Source: Chamaecrista fasciculata
Taxonomy: Eukaryota > Streptophyta > Magnoliopsida > Fabales > Fabaceae
Direction: 5' to 3'
DNA length: 64,000 bases
NCBI GenBank assembly: GCA_003254925.1
Contig: QANZ01053606.1
Location: forward strand, 62,001 to 126,000
Shown here: positions 12,214 through 22,991 of the stretch, piece after piece
Layout of the letters: every line of letters begins with the position of its first letter
Numbering within the stretch: the stretch's first letter is position 1
The notes under the pieces: model-generated
Seen by the model: only the letters and a program-made list of their open reading frames with translations
Databases searched by the model: none
Told to the model about the DNA's origin: nothing
Program-made: the position numbers and the translations under genes

Positions 12214-13900
12214 CCAAAGTATCTTGAAACAAAACCTGTTTCAAAAATCCTGCCAAGAAGGCTCTGGTAACCTTAACACTCCCACCCTAAATTTGACAAT
12301 ACACTGGCTGTCATCAGGAAGTGCATTCTTAATTCTTATGACTTCCTGCAAAAAAACACAACTCAATTTTTTTGACAACTGATATATATGGCCAGCATCA
12401 TAAATTTGTAGTTAAGAAAGAATAATAGTGCAAATACTACTAAAACAAGAGCTTCTAAATTCTAACATTTGTAAATCATAATTAAGAAAGAAATTCTACA
12501 TAAGATATAGCCAACACAACCTCTTGATATAGCAACTACACTTATGCAATACTGCAAAAAACTAATTTGAAACTTCAACTGCCAATTTACAGAAAAATAG
12601 GAAAAGAAAATGGCAAGCCTATTAATAGGAACGCACATTCTGCTTGAGTGTTACAAGAACTCATACACGCATGTAAGCATATCTACGAAAGCAAACACAG
12701 AGAGAAGGAAGTAAAACTTCATGGAAGTAGAGTCAATGAAATAGAAAAAGTAGCAGCTTCGGTAACGAATAGCTGTATTATATCCTAGAAACTAAAGGCA
12801 ATACTGATGAGTTATAAGGGCACTGAAGATTTACACTTATATGAATAAACCTAGTTGAGTTATAGTGGAGGGAGTTACAGTGTAATAATAGAATTGATCA
12901 AAAAGAAACCTGTGCATATTCCAACAGATTCCAGACCAAAACTTGACCAGGGTGAAGAAAGACAGCAAAAATTCCCATCTACTACAGATCCTTTTTTTAG
13001 CCCCGTAACCAACTTGATCACTTTCAATAAAACAGAAATGATTGAAAAGGCCCAATTGGAAGAATTCAACAAGAATATCGGGACTAAATAAAGAAAAATA
13101 TTAATACACCAAGAAAAATACTCAAACTCATTCAAGGTTACTCAATATGATTTAAGATCCAAAGATTAAAAGCACCTAAAATAAATCAAACTACAGCAAG
13201 TTCTACCATTCGTACTGCAAAAGTTAGGAAACATTCATATAGCCTGCTACTCTTAGATAACAAGGCATTAGGCAACATACACAAGAAAAGTACATTGAAC
13301 AGTATTTTGATATCAAATAATTCTGGAGCTTCAATAATCAAATTCTGCAATGTTGAAGAATTAAAAATAACTAAAAGCCGATACAGAAATTTCCAGTTTG
13401 GACATGAAGATAATTATTCCTCGAAATATAGGTGACTATTAAATATCCCGACATTCTTTTCAGGTTTAACCATACTACCCAACATCCCAAAGAATATGAA
13501 CTTTAAAAGAAACCTAACATGTTTATGTAAATTGCTTTGGAAATTTCTGGTTATGGTAGGAGTTGATGATGACATGGGTATGTAAGCCCAGGAAAGATCT
13601 TTTAACTAGTCAAGAGACTAATGATACTGCTAGTGAAAAGTATTAAAGGAATTAATAAGCAAAAGCATCGTCTTATTAATTTTAAAATCTATGTTCTCTA
13701 TAACAAACTAGTTTTTTTTACCAATACAATGAACAATAAATACACCAATAAAAAGAATTGAATTAGTCCTAACAATCTTAGAATTTTTCCATTTTTTCTT
13801 AAAAAAAAAGGCAGACATTTTAAAATTGAGATTACCTCTTCAATGCTCGTGTTGTGGTCAGTAGAAAGCTGCAATGCGACCAACCTTATTTCTCAATCAT
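12214..13900. other. Intergenic region
   Basis: No gene is supported. Several overlapping short open frames on both strands around 12837-13135 lack any recognisable domain. No transposon termini were identified. Confidence 0.3.
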
Positions 13901-14059
13901 TCCTCGACTTGATTGCGCTTTCACCTTGAGTAAATGATTCCTCGTCAGCTAGGGTCTCAATGCTTGACCCATTATTTCACTTGACTCTCGATTCTATAGC
14001 AGATTTCGCCTCTATTGTGCTACAAGGGCTCGACTATCTCCCATGTTCATTTATTGAAA

Positions 14060-14905
14060 TAAATTAATAATAATGATGAATGATTCAGGTGGGAGACAGA
14101 TTCATAACGAAAGGCATAACGTTCGAGAACACGGCAGGACCTAGCAAGCATCAAGTTGTGGCTTTCTGTAGTTGATACCTTCGTGGGTTACCAAGACACT
14201 TTATACTTTTACTCCTACATCATTTCTACCGCGAATGCGACATCTACGGCACTGTAGATTTCATCTTCGGCAATGTCGTCGTGGTCATCCAAAACTATAG
14301 CTTATACGCGAGAAAGCCCAACACGGCCCCGAAGAACATATTCACGGCTCAAGGTAGAGAGGACCCAAACCAGAACATTGGGATATCCATAATAAACCCC
14401 AAGGTCGAAGTTGGTTTAGATTTGATCCCATGAAGTCGTTGTTCAAGATGTACATCAAGGTCGTGAACGACGACTTGTAGAAGCCGTGGTGGTATGTTTT
14501 GAACGACGACTTCATGGGGATCAAATCCGAACCAGCTGCCACCTTGGAGTTCATTATGAATATCCCAGTGTTCTGGTTTGGGTCCTCTCTAACTTGGGCC
14601 ATGAATATGTTCTTTTGAGTTGTGTTGGGCTTTCTCGCGTATAAGCTACAATTTTCAATGACCATGGCAGGTTGTCGAAGATGAAATCTACAGTGCTGTA
14701 GATGTCGCATTCGCGGTAGAATTGACAGAGGGAGTGAACGTACAGAGTGTTTTAGTAACCCATGAAGCTGCATTTGTAAAAGGCGAGAGGTCAGATCCAC
14801 GAGGGCCACAACTTGATGCTTACTAGGCCTTGCTGAGTTCTCGAACGTTATGCTATGAATCCGTCTCCCACTACACCTGAATCATTCATCATTATTATTA
14901 ACTTA
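14060..14905. pseudogene. Head-to-head pectin methylesterase gene fragments (inverted repeat)
   Basis: Two copies of the same part of a pectin methylesterase face each other. The left arm (+, about 14080-14435) starts at an intron end and reads [62 protein letters not shown] and REDPNQN. The right arm (-, about 14880-14500) reads [28 protein letters not shown] and SDLIPMKSSFKTY. Both have deletions and frameshifts, and both miss the N-terminal and C-terminal parts of the enzyme. Even the intron-like flank (attaataataatgatgaatgattcag) is mirrored. The axis is near 14480. The arms are not identical. This is not a working enzyme gene but could be transcribed as a long hairpin. Confidence 0.85.
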
Positions 14906-16500
14906 TCATTATCCAATGATTATCACAAAATATGATGAAATCTGTCATTAATTTATTAAAATAAGTTAGTCAAAGAATGAAATTGACTAAAATGTGAAAT
15001 ATTAGCGACAAAATTGACAATGTAAAGTCCTAAACTTTGAAAGTTGAGGAAACAAGAATTCTAAAAAAGACACTGTTACATGGCCCTTTTTAAAACTCAA
15101 AAATTAAAAACAAGAGCAAAAAACATGAGGCTAAACAAACAATAAAATAAACACTAACGAGTAACTATCTCCAAACACGAACAAAGCGTCCTTGAGACCT
15201 ACACTTACACAACTGAAGTTTTATAGGGTGAGAATTTGGGAAAATTCTCAGTAGGTTTTAAATCTCTCTACTTAAACCACAATCTCCACTCAAACACAAG
15301 CTTCTAACAAAGTTCACACATTTATTTCTAAACATTAAAGCAATTATGAACATATAAGACAACTAGTAAACTGAACGTTTAATCACCAATTGTCAAGATA
15401 GATATTCAACAAACAAATACCATTCAGATTAATCAATAAGCCTCATTTGTAAGACAATAAAGTTGGCGGTGACAAGTCGTGTCAACCAAATACCACAATG
15501 TAGGTAAACCAGCACAAAAGTATACAACATACCATTCAAATGAGTAATAAAGCGATAAAACTGAGTAATAAAGCGATAAAACTGATAGGGACAAACATGT
15601 GAATCCATTACATCCATATAAGGCCCAGAACATCTATATAGACATACCAACACAATAATACCATATCATAATAAACAATAATACAAATCGTGTCAACCAA
15701 TACCGTAAAGCAACACAAATGTCATATTCAAATAACAATGGTCATCAAGACTTAGGCTTTTAGAGTGTCTCCCGGTGTACGCACAATACCAAACAGCCTG
15801 TCACCTAAAGAATTTACACTTAGGCTGATCATCAAATCCACTATGGCCACTGCGCGAAATACTTATTATGAGTAACAAGGAGGGACTTGCCCCTCAATAA
15901 ATCATGACATGCAACAATCATATAGTATTACGATCACAATTCAACAATCATGTATAACCACTTACTTTTTAATCACATACTCATCCATTTATTAACAATT
16001 CACCCTCTATTTATTCATAAATTTCCTTTCAAACAAGTCCCAAAACAGAAAAGGACACATAGACATAAAAAGTCACAAAAAACTGTACTGCTGGAGCATC
16101 TCGCTGCCACAGGCGAGCATGGCAGCAAAGAGCAGGGGAAGACAGCAACCCTGCGTTTTCTTCCCCAAAAATTCTGTTTTCCTCAAATAGGTCCCAAAAC
16201 TTGTTTTAGTCATCATCAAACTAGCAAGTATGCAATAAAACTCAACAGTAAGCACAACAATCATCATTTAAGCTTCATCCCTCAAGATTCAACAAATTTC
16301 AAAATAACCCATGAACCCTAAGTCACCAAAACAGAACATTTTTGCAAAACTTTACATATTCAACACTAAATTCATGCATCAAGACTTTCAACAACACAAA
16401 CTACACATATTCATCAAACAAATTAACAAGCCTAACATCTAAACAAACCCTAAGCAAACTCATGAAAGAAATAGGACTTGAGATGAAGAGAGAAAAACAA
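14906..16500. other. Intergenic, possible retroelement remnant
   Basis: No gene is supported. A 19-bp tandem duplication (gagtaataaagcgataaaact) lies near 15541-15580. About 15750-16500 has the look of a degraded LTR-retrotransposon or transcribed non-coding region (CA-rich, repeated 'caacaatcat' phrases), but no terminal repeats or coding motifs were found. Confidence 0.3.
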
Positions 16501-16544
16501 AAACCTACCTAGAGTGAAAGAGATGAGTGGTGGCTCCTCCATCT

Positions 16545-16690
16545 CCCCTTCTCCTCTTCTTCTTCTTCTTCCTTTTTCTTCTTCCTTCTTCTTCTCCTCC
16601 CTCTTTTCCTCTTTATCTCTGTCTCTTTTCTTTCTTTCTTTTTCTCTCTCTCGACTTCCTCTATATATATATATATATATATAACACTTT
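16545..16690. repeat. Pyrimidine microsatellite followed by a TA run
   Basis: TTC/TCT-rich tract (about 16545-16655) followed by about ten TA units. The lysine/glutamate-rich open frame on the minus strand is purely a product of this tract. Confidence 0.7.
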
Positions 16691-17925
16691 TTATAAAAAT
16701 AGTTAGTAGTACAAATCTTCTCCTCAAACTTGCCATTTACACTCCCTTAAATTTATATTCTTTTCACTACTATTCTTATTTAATTTGTTATATCATGTTT
16801 ACACTTACAAATTGTAATCGTCCGTCGCCGCTATTCCTGTTTCTTCATCTCTCGTCGTTGTCGCTTCTCGTTGGTCTGCCCGTCGCCATCACTGCTCGTT
16901 GTTGTAGTCGCACTTCGCTGTTGCTACACTGTTGTTTCCATGAGTCAGCATTCTAATGGCGACAAAATGGATGCTAGAAAAAGCAAATTAAAGAAATTGT
17001 TGTTGAAAGAGGCAGAGAAGGCAGATAAGCGAGGCATTTGCTATTTGAGTCGCATTCCCCCTCATATGGACCACTTAAACCTTCGACATATTCTGTCACA
17101 ATATGGTGTCACATGGGAAGGAATGAAGGATTTATCTAGCTCCTCAAGGTGACCCCTCTAGTTCATGATTGATGCTTAGTTACATCCTTAATCTTTACTC
17201 TTTTAAAGAAAGACAAAATCCTTACTCTTTCAAAGAAGGGCATGGGTTATGAGTACTAATTTCTTTCCTAAACTTTACATGAAGTGTTAATTTTATCCTT
17301 AATTTTTTTTCTGTCAATTTCGTCTCCGATGTCTCACCTTTTGGTCAATTTTATCCTTTGCCCTTACTTTAGTCAGATATTATCAATAAATTGAAAAAAC
17401 AGGAAGTAGTCTGTCGTTAATTTATTAAAAAAAGACAAAAAGTTAATCAAAAGATAGAATTGACTAAAATGTAAAACATTAAGGACGAAAATATAGAATT
17501 GACTAAAATATAAAACATTAAGGATGAAATTGACAGTAAAAAAAGATTAGGAACGAAATTAACGGTTGCTATAAAGTTTGGAGACGAAATTAGTACTTTT
17601 GCCTTTAAAGATTTTGCCCTTAAAGAAGTCAGGTACTAACAAACTACTTTATGTTCAAATCCAATTAATATGGAAACAGGAGACTCTGCAGCACAAGCAC
17701 CTTCTAAGGGGTCACGCACTCGAGACAAAGTATTTTCAGAAGGGTATTTTGTTGATATTTCATTGAAGTTGTTACAATGCTGCCTCACTACTTGCATTTG
17801 ATCATTTGCTTTGCTTGCAATTATGAAGATGGGTTGAATTCACCAAGAAAAGCGTGGCTAAGAGAGTTGCTAGTATGTTAAATGGTGAACACATAGGTAT
17901 GAATTTCAATCAATAATGTCTCTTA

Positions 17926-19706
17926 GGGTGTGTTTGAATTATAAGTATGTAATGAAAGGATGATTGTAATGAAATGGTAATGAGAAAATTATGTAATGAA
18001 AATGGTGTTTGGATTAGTTTGAGATGTAATGAAAAAAATATGATGTGAAATTATGAAAAATGGTATGTAATGGTGTTTGGTTGAAATAATTATATGGATT
18101 TTTTTAAATTGTATAAGGGTAGAATTGATTATTGATAATGGAATAAGATAGAAATAAAAAAATGATATTTTGACTTTTTGGTTGTGGTTGTTATGAAATG
18201 AAATTGTCTTGGATTTTGTGCTAAAGGTGAATATTTGTAATGAAGGTTGAAGATGCTTTCTGTAATGAAATAAAAGGACCAAAATGTAAATAACATGAAA
18301 ATTTTAAAAACCTTCTATTTGGTTTCCGATTTTATATTGATTCAACGAATCGGTCTTTACGAAGTAAAATGTGTGTCTCTACCTGTAAAAAATCGTATTC
18401 ATCAACGATTGGGTCTCTCTCTTTTAAATTCAATGACCAAAAAATAAATTCAAAGATCAAAATAGAATAATCTTTACAAATTTGTGGACCAAATAATTTA
18501 TCTTCATCTAACAACAAATTATTATTCAAAATTTGATACATAATTTCAACAACCGTATATTAAAAAATAAGATAATTATTTGAAAAAATAATTTATTTGA
18601 AATATTACTTTTTTAATTTTTTATACTACTAAAAATATTACCCATATATATACTAGAGAAGAGACCAAAATATATATTTTTTGGGTATGAATTATATATT
18701 TTTCTAATAATTTTTTCAGTTATTGAACTACAAAAAATATTACCCATATATATACTGGAGGAGAGATCAACATGTATTTTTTTTGTATGAATTATATATT
18801 TTTTCTCATTACTGGTTTTGAATATTGTACACTACAAAAAATATTATCCTTATATATACCGGAGGAGATACCAAATTGTAAATTTTTAGGGATTTAATTA
18901 TATATTTTTTCTTGTTACCGTTTTTGAATTTTGTTTTTATACTTTTACATCACAAAAATTATTACCATATAAACTGGAAGAGGGACTAAAATGTACATTT
19001 TTGGGGTTTGAATTATTTTATTTTAAATTTTGACACTAAAAAATATTACTAATTCAATTCAAAAAATAGAAGAAGGATTACAATATATCAAAAACTTTAT
19101 AGTTTAATTACTCACATATTAATTTGTTGAGTTGGTATAATTCCAAGGACTAAAATAATTTTTTTTATGTAAATTAATATATTTATATATAATATAACAT
19201 ATTTATAAAATAAAAAGTATTTATATATTATTATATATATATATATAATATTATTATAATATAATATGTATAAATATATTATGATTATAAAATATATATA
19301 TATATATAATATTATTATAATATAATATGTATAAATATATTATGATTATAAAATATATGTATATATATATATATGTATGTGTGTGTGTATGTGAGAGAGA
19401 GAGAGAGAGAGGGGGTATGAAGAAGAAAAAGGAAAAAAAATAGTAAGAAATGATGAATGGAGAGAGAAAGTTGTAAGTGTAATAAATGAGGATATTGAAA
19501 TTTACCATTTTGCCAAATAACTTTTTTATATTTGTATTAAAGTATAGGTAATTATAGGTATTTGAGTAGGGGTATGTTAGTAATTAGATATGAAAAATGT
19601 AATGAAATGATGTTGTAATGAAATAATATTTTTGTAATGAGTTTGTAATTGAAAAATAAACAGTTGTGTTATGTATTGGGTTTATAACCCATTCCCAAAC
19701 ACACCC
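17926..19706. mobile_element. PIF/Harbinger-like element, non-autonomous, about 1.8 kb
   Basis: Terminal inverted repeat GGGTGTGTTTG at the left and CAAACACACCC at the right, flanked by a 3-bp TTA duplication (17923-17925 and 19707-19709), the PIF/Harbinger signature. Both arms are rich in 'gtaatgaaat' repeats. The middle (about 18600-19150) is an array of roughly 110-bp tandem units also found, inverted, at 1-1320. Next to it are an imperfect 65-bp duplication and TA/GA microsatellites (19200-19410). No transposase is seen. It sits in an intron of the ESF2/ABT1 pseudogene. Confidence 0.82.
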
Positions 19707-20584
19707 TTAATTATTTAACGTTTGTGGAAATCATAGTCATAGTATTGTCTTATTGACCTTAAAATATTTATGTAAACCTTATATTTTGTTATGAATAACT
19801 TCACATGCACAGCCTATGATTTACTATGTGAGATTGTAGTAATACCTGGATTGCTCATCGCATCTGTGTGTTTTGAGTCAGTGACAATTGTCTGTACTGT
19901 TGGTGTACAGGGGGAAAAAAGAGGTCATCATTCTTCTATGACTTTTGGAATGTCAAATACTTGAGACTTGAGTAAGTTCAAATGGGATGATCTGACTGAA
20001 GAACTTGGTAGGGCTTCTATTTATCTATATACTATGTCGTGGAGCTTAATCTGCCTTACACTAAGGTAATTATTTTTTATAACAGCCTATAAGAAAGCCA
20101 TTCGGGAGCAAAATCTAGCTTTAGAACTTTCTGCTGCAAAAAGAGAGAGGGATTTCTATCTTACTAAAGTTGATCAATCACGTGCTTTGAGTTCTATAGA
20201 GGAAAGACTAAAGAAGGTATGCTATGTCTGAACTTGTCAAAGTGAACTGAGTTAGCAGAACATCACTTCGTTGCTTTATATATTCTTTAATATTCAGTTT
20301 GTGCATTTAACACTTTAACAAGGAAATCATTTTGCTAAAGCATTTAATTTGTTTTATGGATGCCAACCCTCAAGAAAAGGAATTTTCTATTTTTCTTTGA
20401 AGAAAACTGATTTCTTGTTTACAGTTCATATAGGATTTGTGCCTATAATGGAGCTATTTTTCTTAAGATCAGAAGCTGGTCCATTTGATAATGTTTACGT
20501 GTTGTTACTTTGCATATGCTTATCAATGCTGACTTCTTTAACTGGCTAATCAGAACTTTGTTCAGTGAGACTGTTCCTATAAGT

Positions 20585-20690
20585 TTTTAATGCATATGAA
20601 ACTTGAATTGTAAATGATGCAATTTCATCCTATAAGTTTTTAATGCATATGAAACTTGAATTGTAAATGATGCAATTTCATTCTGATTTC
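20585..20690. repeat. Tandem duplication of about 53 bp
   Basis: The block beginning 'cctataagtttttaatgcat' and ending 'gatgcaatttcat' occurs twice in direct order just before the sixth exon of the ESF2/ABT1 pseudogene. A second local tandem duplication ('caggaaatgggttgtcaatt...catggatta') lies at 21027-21124. Confidence 0.8.
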
Positions 20691-21213
20691 ACAGAAGCAA
20701 AAGCTTCAAGAAGATTTGGGACCAGTTTTCAAAGTAATTCACCATTTCCCTCAGAAAAAACCAATACCTACTAATGCTGAAAGGAATAAACCCGGACTCT
20801 CTGATGATGTGTTGGATGCGGTAAGCGTCAGTTTGGTTATGAGTTAGATGATAGTTTTTACTAATTTAAGTATACTTTAAAACCCAAATTACATAATATT
20901 TAGAGTAAACATGTAATTTAACAGCTCAATTCTTGAACGTCGTGGAAGTAATACATTTTAGTCATTTTCTCCTAACAACTCAGTGCTCGGACATAGATTT
21001 GAGGGACTAAGTTATATTGTCTCCAGGAAATGGGTTGTCAATTTGTATATTTTTCATGGATTAAAATATGCAAACAAAGTTTTCAGGAAATGGGTTGTCA
21101 ATTTGTATATTTTTCATGGATTAAATTATATATGTTTAATATTTATCATTGATAGATTTTTTTGTTATTCTGTTAGCTTTATCATTAATTTCGTCAAATC
21201 TAAATTAAATTTA

Positions 21214-22074
21214 GGCTTAAGTGCACTTTTGGTCCCATAACTATGACAAAGGTTTCATTTTGGTCCCATAACTTTTTTTGTTGCAATTTTGGTCCCATAA
21301 CTATGACAAAGGTTTCATTTTGGTTCCATAACTTTTTTTTGTTGCAATTTTAGTCCCATAACTATGACAAAGGTTTCATTTTGGTCCCATAACTTCTCAA
21401 AAGGTTCCACCGTTAGTCCCTTGGTGAATTCCATCCATATTTAGCCGTTAAGTATGACGTGACATAGTAACTAGGATCATGATGTGGCAAAATAAGATGA
21501 AGTGGACTGAAATAGGATCTATATGCAACATATTAAAACTTATCTATACCCAACCACAAAATATACAAAGAGTGGTACTGACAGGGACCGATTTGGTGGG
21601 GAAGAAGAGACTTCAAGCAGAAGGCGCCGACGAAGTCGATGGGATCCTCAGCCAGAGTCGAACGACCAAAGCGGCGGCGACGACGAATCGGGAAGCAGAA
21701 CGAGGAAGAGGAAGTCCCGTTGGGCTGACAAGGAAGAGGAAATACCACTCTTTGTATATATTGTGGTTGGGTATACATAAGTTTTAATATGTTGCATTTA
21801 GATCCTATTTCAGTCCATTTTATCTTATTTTGCCACATCATGATCCTAGTCACTATGCCACGTCATACTTAACGGCTAAATATGGATGGAATTCACCAAG
21901 GGACTAATGGTGGAACCTTTTGAGAAGTTATGGGACCAAAATTGCAACAAAATAAGTTATGGGACCATAATGAAACCTTTGTCATAGTTATGGGACCAAA
22001 ATTGCAACAAAAAAAGTTATGGGACCAAAATGAAACCTTTGTCATAGTTTTGGGACCAAAAGTGCACTTAAGCC
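21214..22074. mobile_element. MULE with long inverted repeats carrying an SF1 gene fragment
   Basis: The element starts GGCTTAAGTGCACTTTTGG and ends with its reverse complement, bordered by a perfect 9-bp duplication TTAAATTTA (21205-21213 and 22075-22083). The inverted arms are over 300 bp, built from repeated 'ggtcccataactatgac' units and a shared 'agtatgacgtgacatag' block. The unique core (about 21581-21751) is not transposon sequence but a GC-richer coding fragment, described separately. No transposase is present. This is Pack-MULE architecture. Confidence 0.9.
21581..21751 (+). pseudogene. Captured fragment of splicing factor SF1 (branchpoint-binding protein)
   Basis: The core of the MULE reads in one open frame [20 protein letters not shown], then [13 protein letters not shown], then [13 protein letters not shown]. 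This paired 'SRW' basic region is the N-terminal hallmark of plant SF1/BBP proteins (family knowledge from memory). The fragment stops before the homodimerisation and KH domains, so it cannot make a working factor. The frame is intact and continues into the inverted arms on both sides. Confidence 0.82.
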
Positions 22075-22991
22075 TTAAATTTATTAGTTTGATTATAGCA
22101 ATAAATCAAAGCCATTTTATTCTGTTAGCTTTATATGTATAGTTGTTTATTATCTCATTCATTGTAGATTTGACTTAGTATTTTAACTATAATTGCAGTA
22201 TTGTTTATGAATTTTTGTAAAGAACATATTAATGGGTACTTGGGTTGGGCTACACTACATCATCAAACTAATAAAATTAAACTTTCATGAGTTTATAATT
22301 AAACTTTTTTCGCATTTCAGGTATTTGGTGATTCATAATGCAATTCTTGAGATCGTCAGTTTTTCTACCCAACAAATGTGGATACTGTCGATATCAGCAG
22401 CCAAGTGTGTCCAATATCAAAACAGTTTTTGCCGATCTCCAGCCTGTATCTGGTTCTCAATCGCTTGAGTCTGATTAGTGATGCTTTTGTTTATGACGTA
22501 TTCCTTGAATTATGGTGACCAGCTTAGATTTTATAGGAAGTTAAAATTGTTTTTTTTTTTCCCGTAAATTGTAGGAAGTTAAATTTAAGGCTCTATATTT
22601 GTATATGGTGATCGGGCCTGGATATGGACTGTAGGCTTATAAAGCTGATGCCATATTGCTATGGCATCACTATGGCATCAATGATGATAAGTCATATTGT
22701 CCCAACTAACTTAATAAAACTGAAACTATTGATTATAGGAAAGACAGGGTTATCTACAATATAACACGGGTATCTATCTCATTTATGATTTAGAAAAATC
22801 ACACTCTATACAGGTAAAGGTCAGGCCAAAACTAAACAGAAAACTTGAAACTTTAGGATACATAGTTACACTACAACGCTAAAATGAAACCACGTTGCTG
22901 GCAAATCAAAATCTCTGGCCTTTGTGCAGGTTAACTTCACAATGGCATGACAACATTGTGTTTGCATGGATGAAGAAACTAAAAGGAGAGC

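Larger units (their letters stand above)
16940..22338 (+). pseudogene. ESF2/ABT1-like pre-rRNA-processing gene, decayed
   Basis: Seven exon-like blocks with GT/AG borders: 16940-17105, a degraded one ending at 17743, 17829-17896, 19911-20007, 20086-20216, 20695-20820 and 22321-22338 (stop). They read KRGICYLSRIPPHMDHLNLR, GWVEFTKKSVAKRVASMLNG, GGKKRSSFFYDFWNVKY, AYKKAIREQNLALELSAAKR and SRALSSIEERLKK. This is the ESF2/ABT1 family (RRM-type nucleolar factor for 18S rRNA maturation). Two defects: the second block has lost the RRM strand region through indels, and the fourth carries a 7-bp tandem duplication (ACTTGAG twice, 19959-19972) that shifts the frame to an early stop. The introns carry a Harbinger-like element and a MULE. 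Most exons are still well preserved, so inactivation may be recent, or one defect could be a sequence error. Confidence 0.82.

Noticed and set aside
16509..16736. Glu/Arg/Lys-rich minus-strand frame
   Set aside because: A direct product of a TTC/TCT microsatellite and TA run.
19254..19508. Minus-strand frame with Tyr/Ile repeats
   Set aside because: Comes from TA and GA microsatellites inside the Harbinger-like element.
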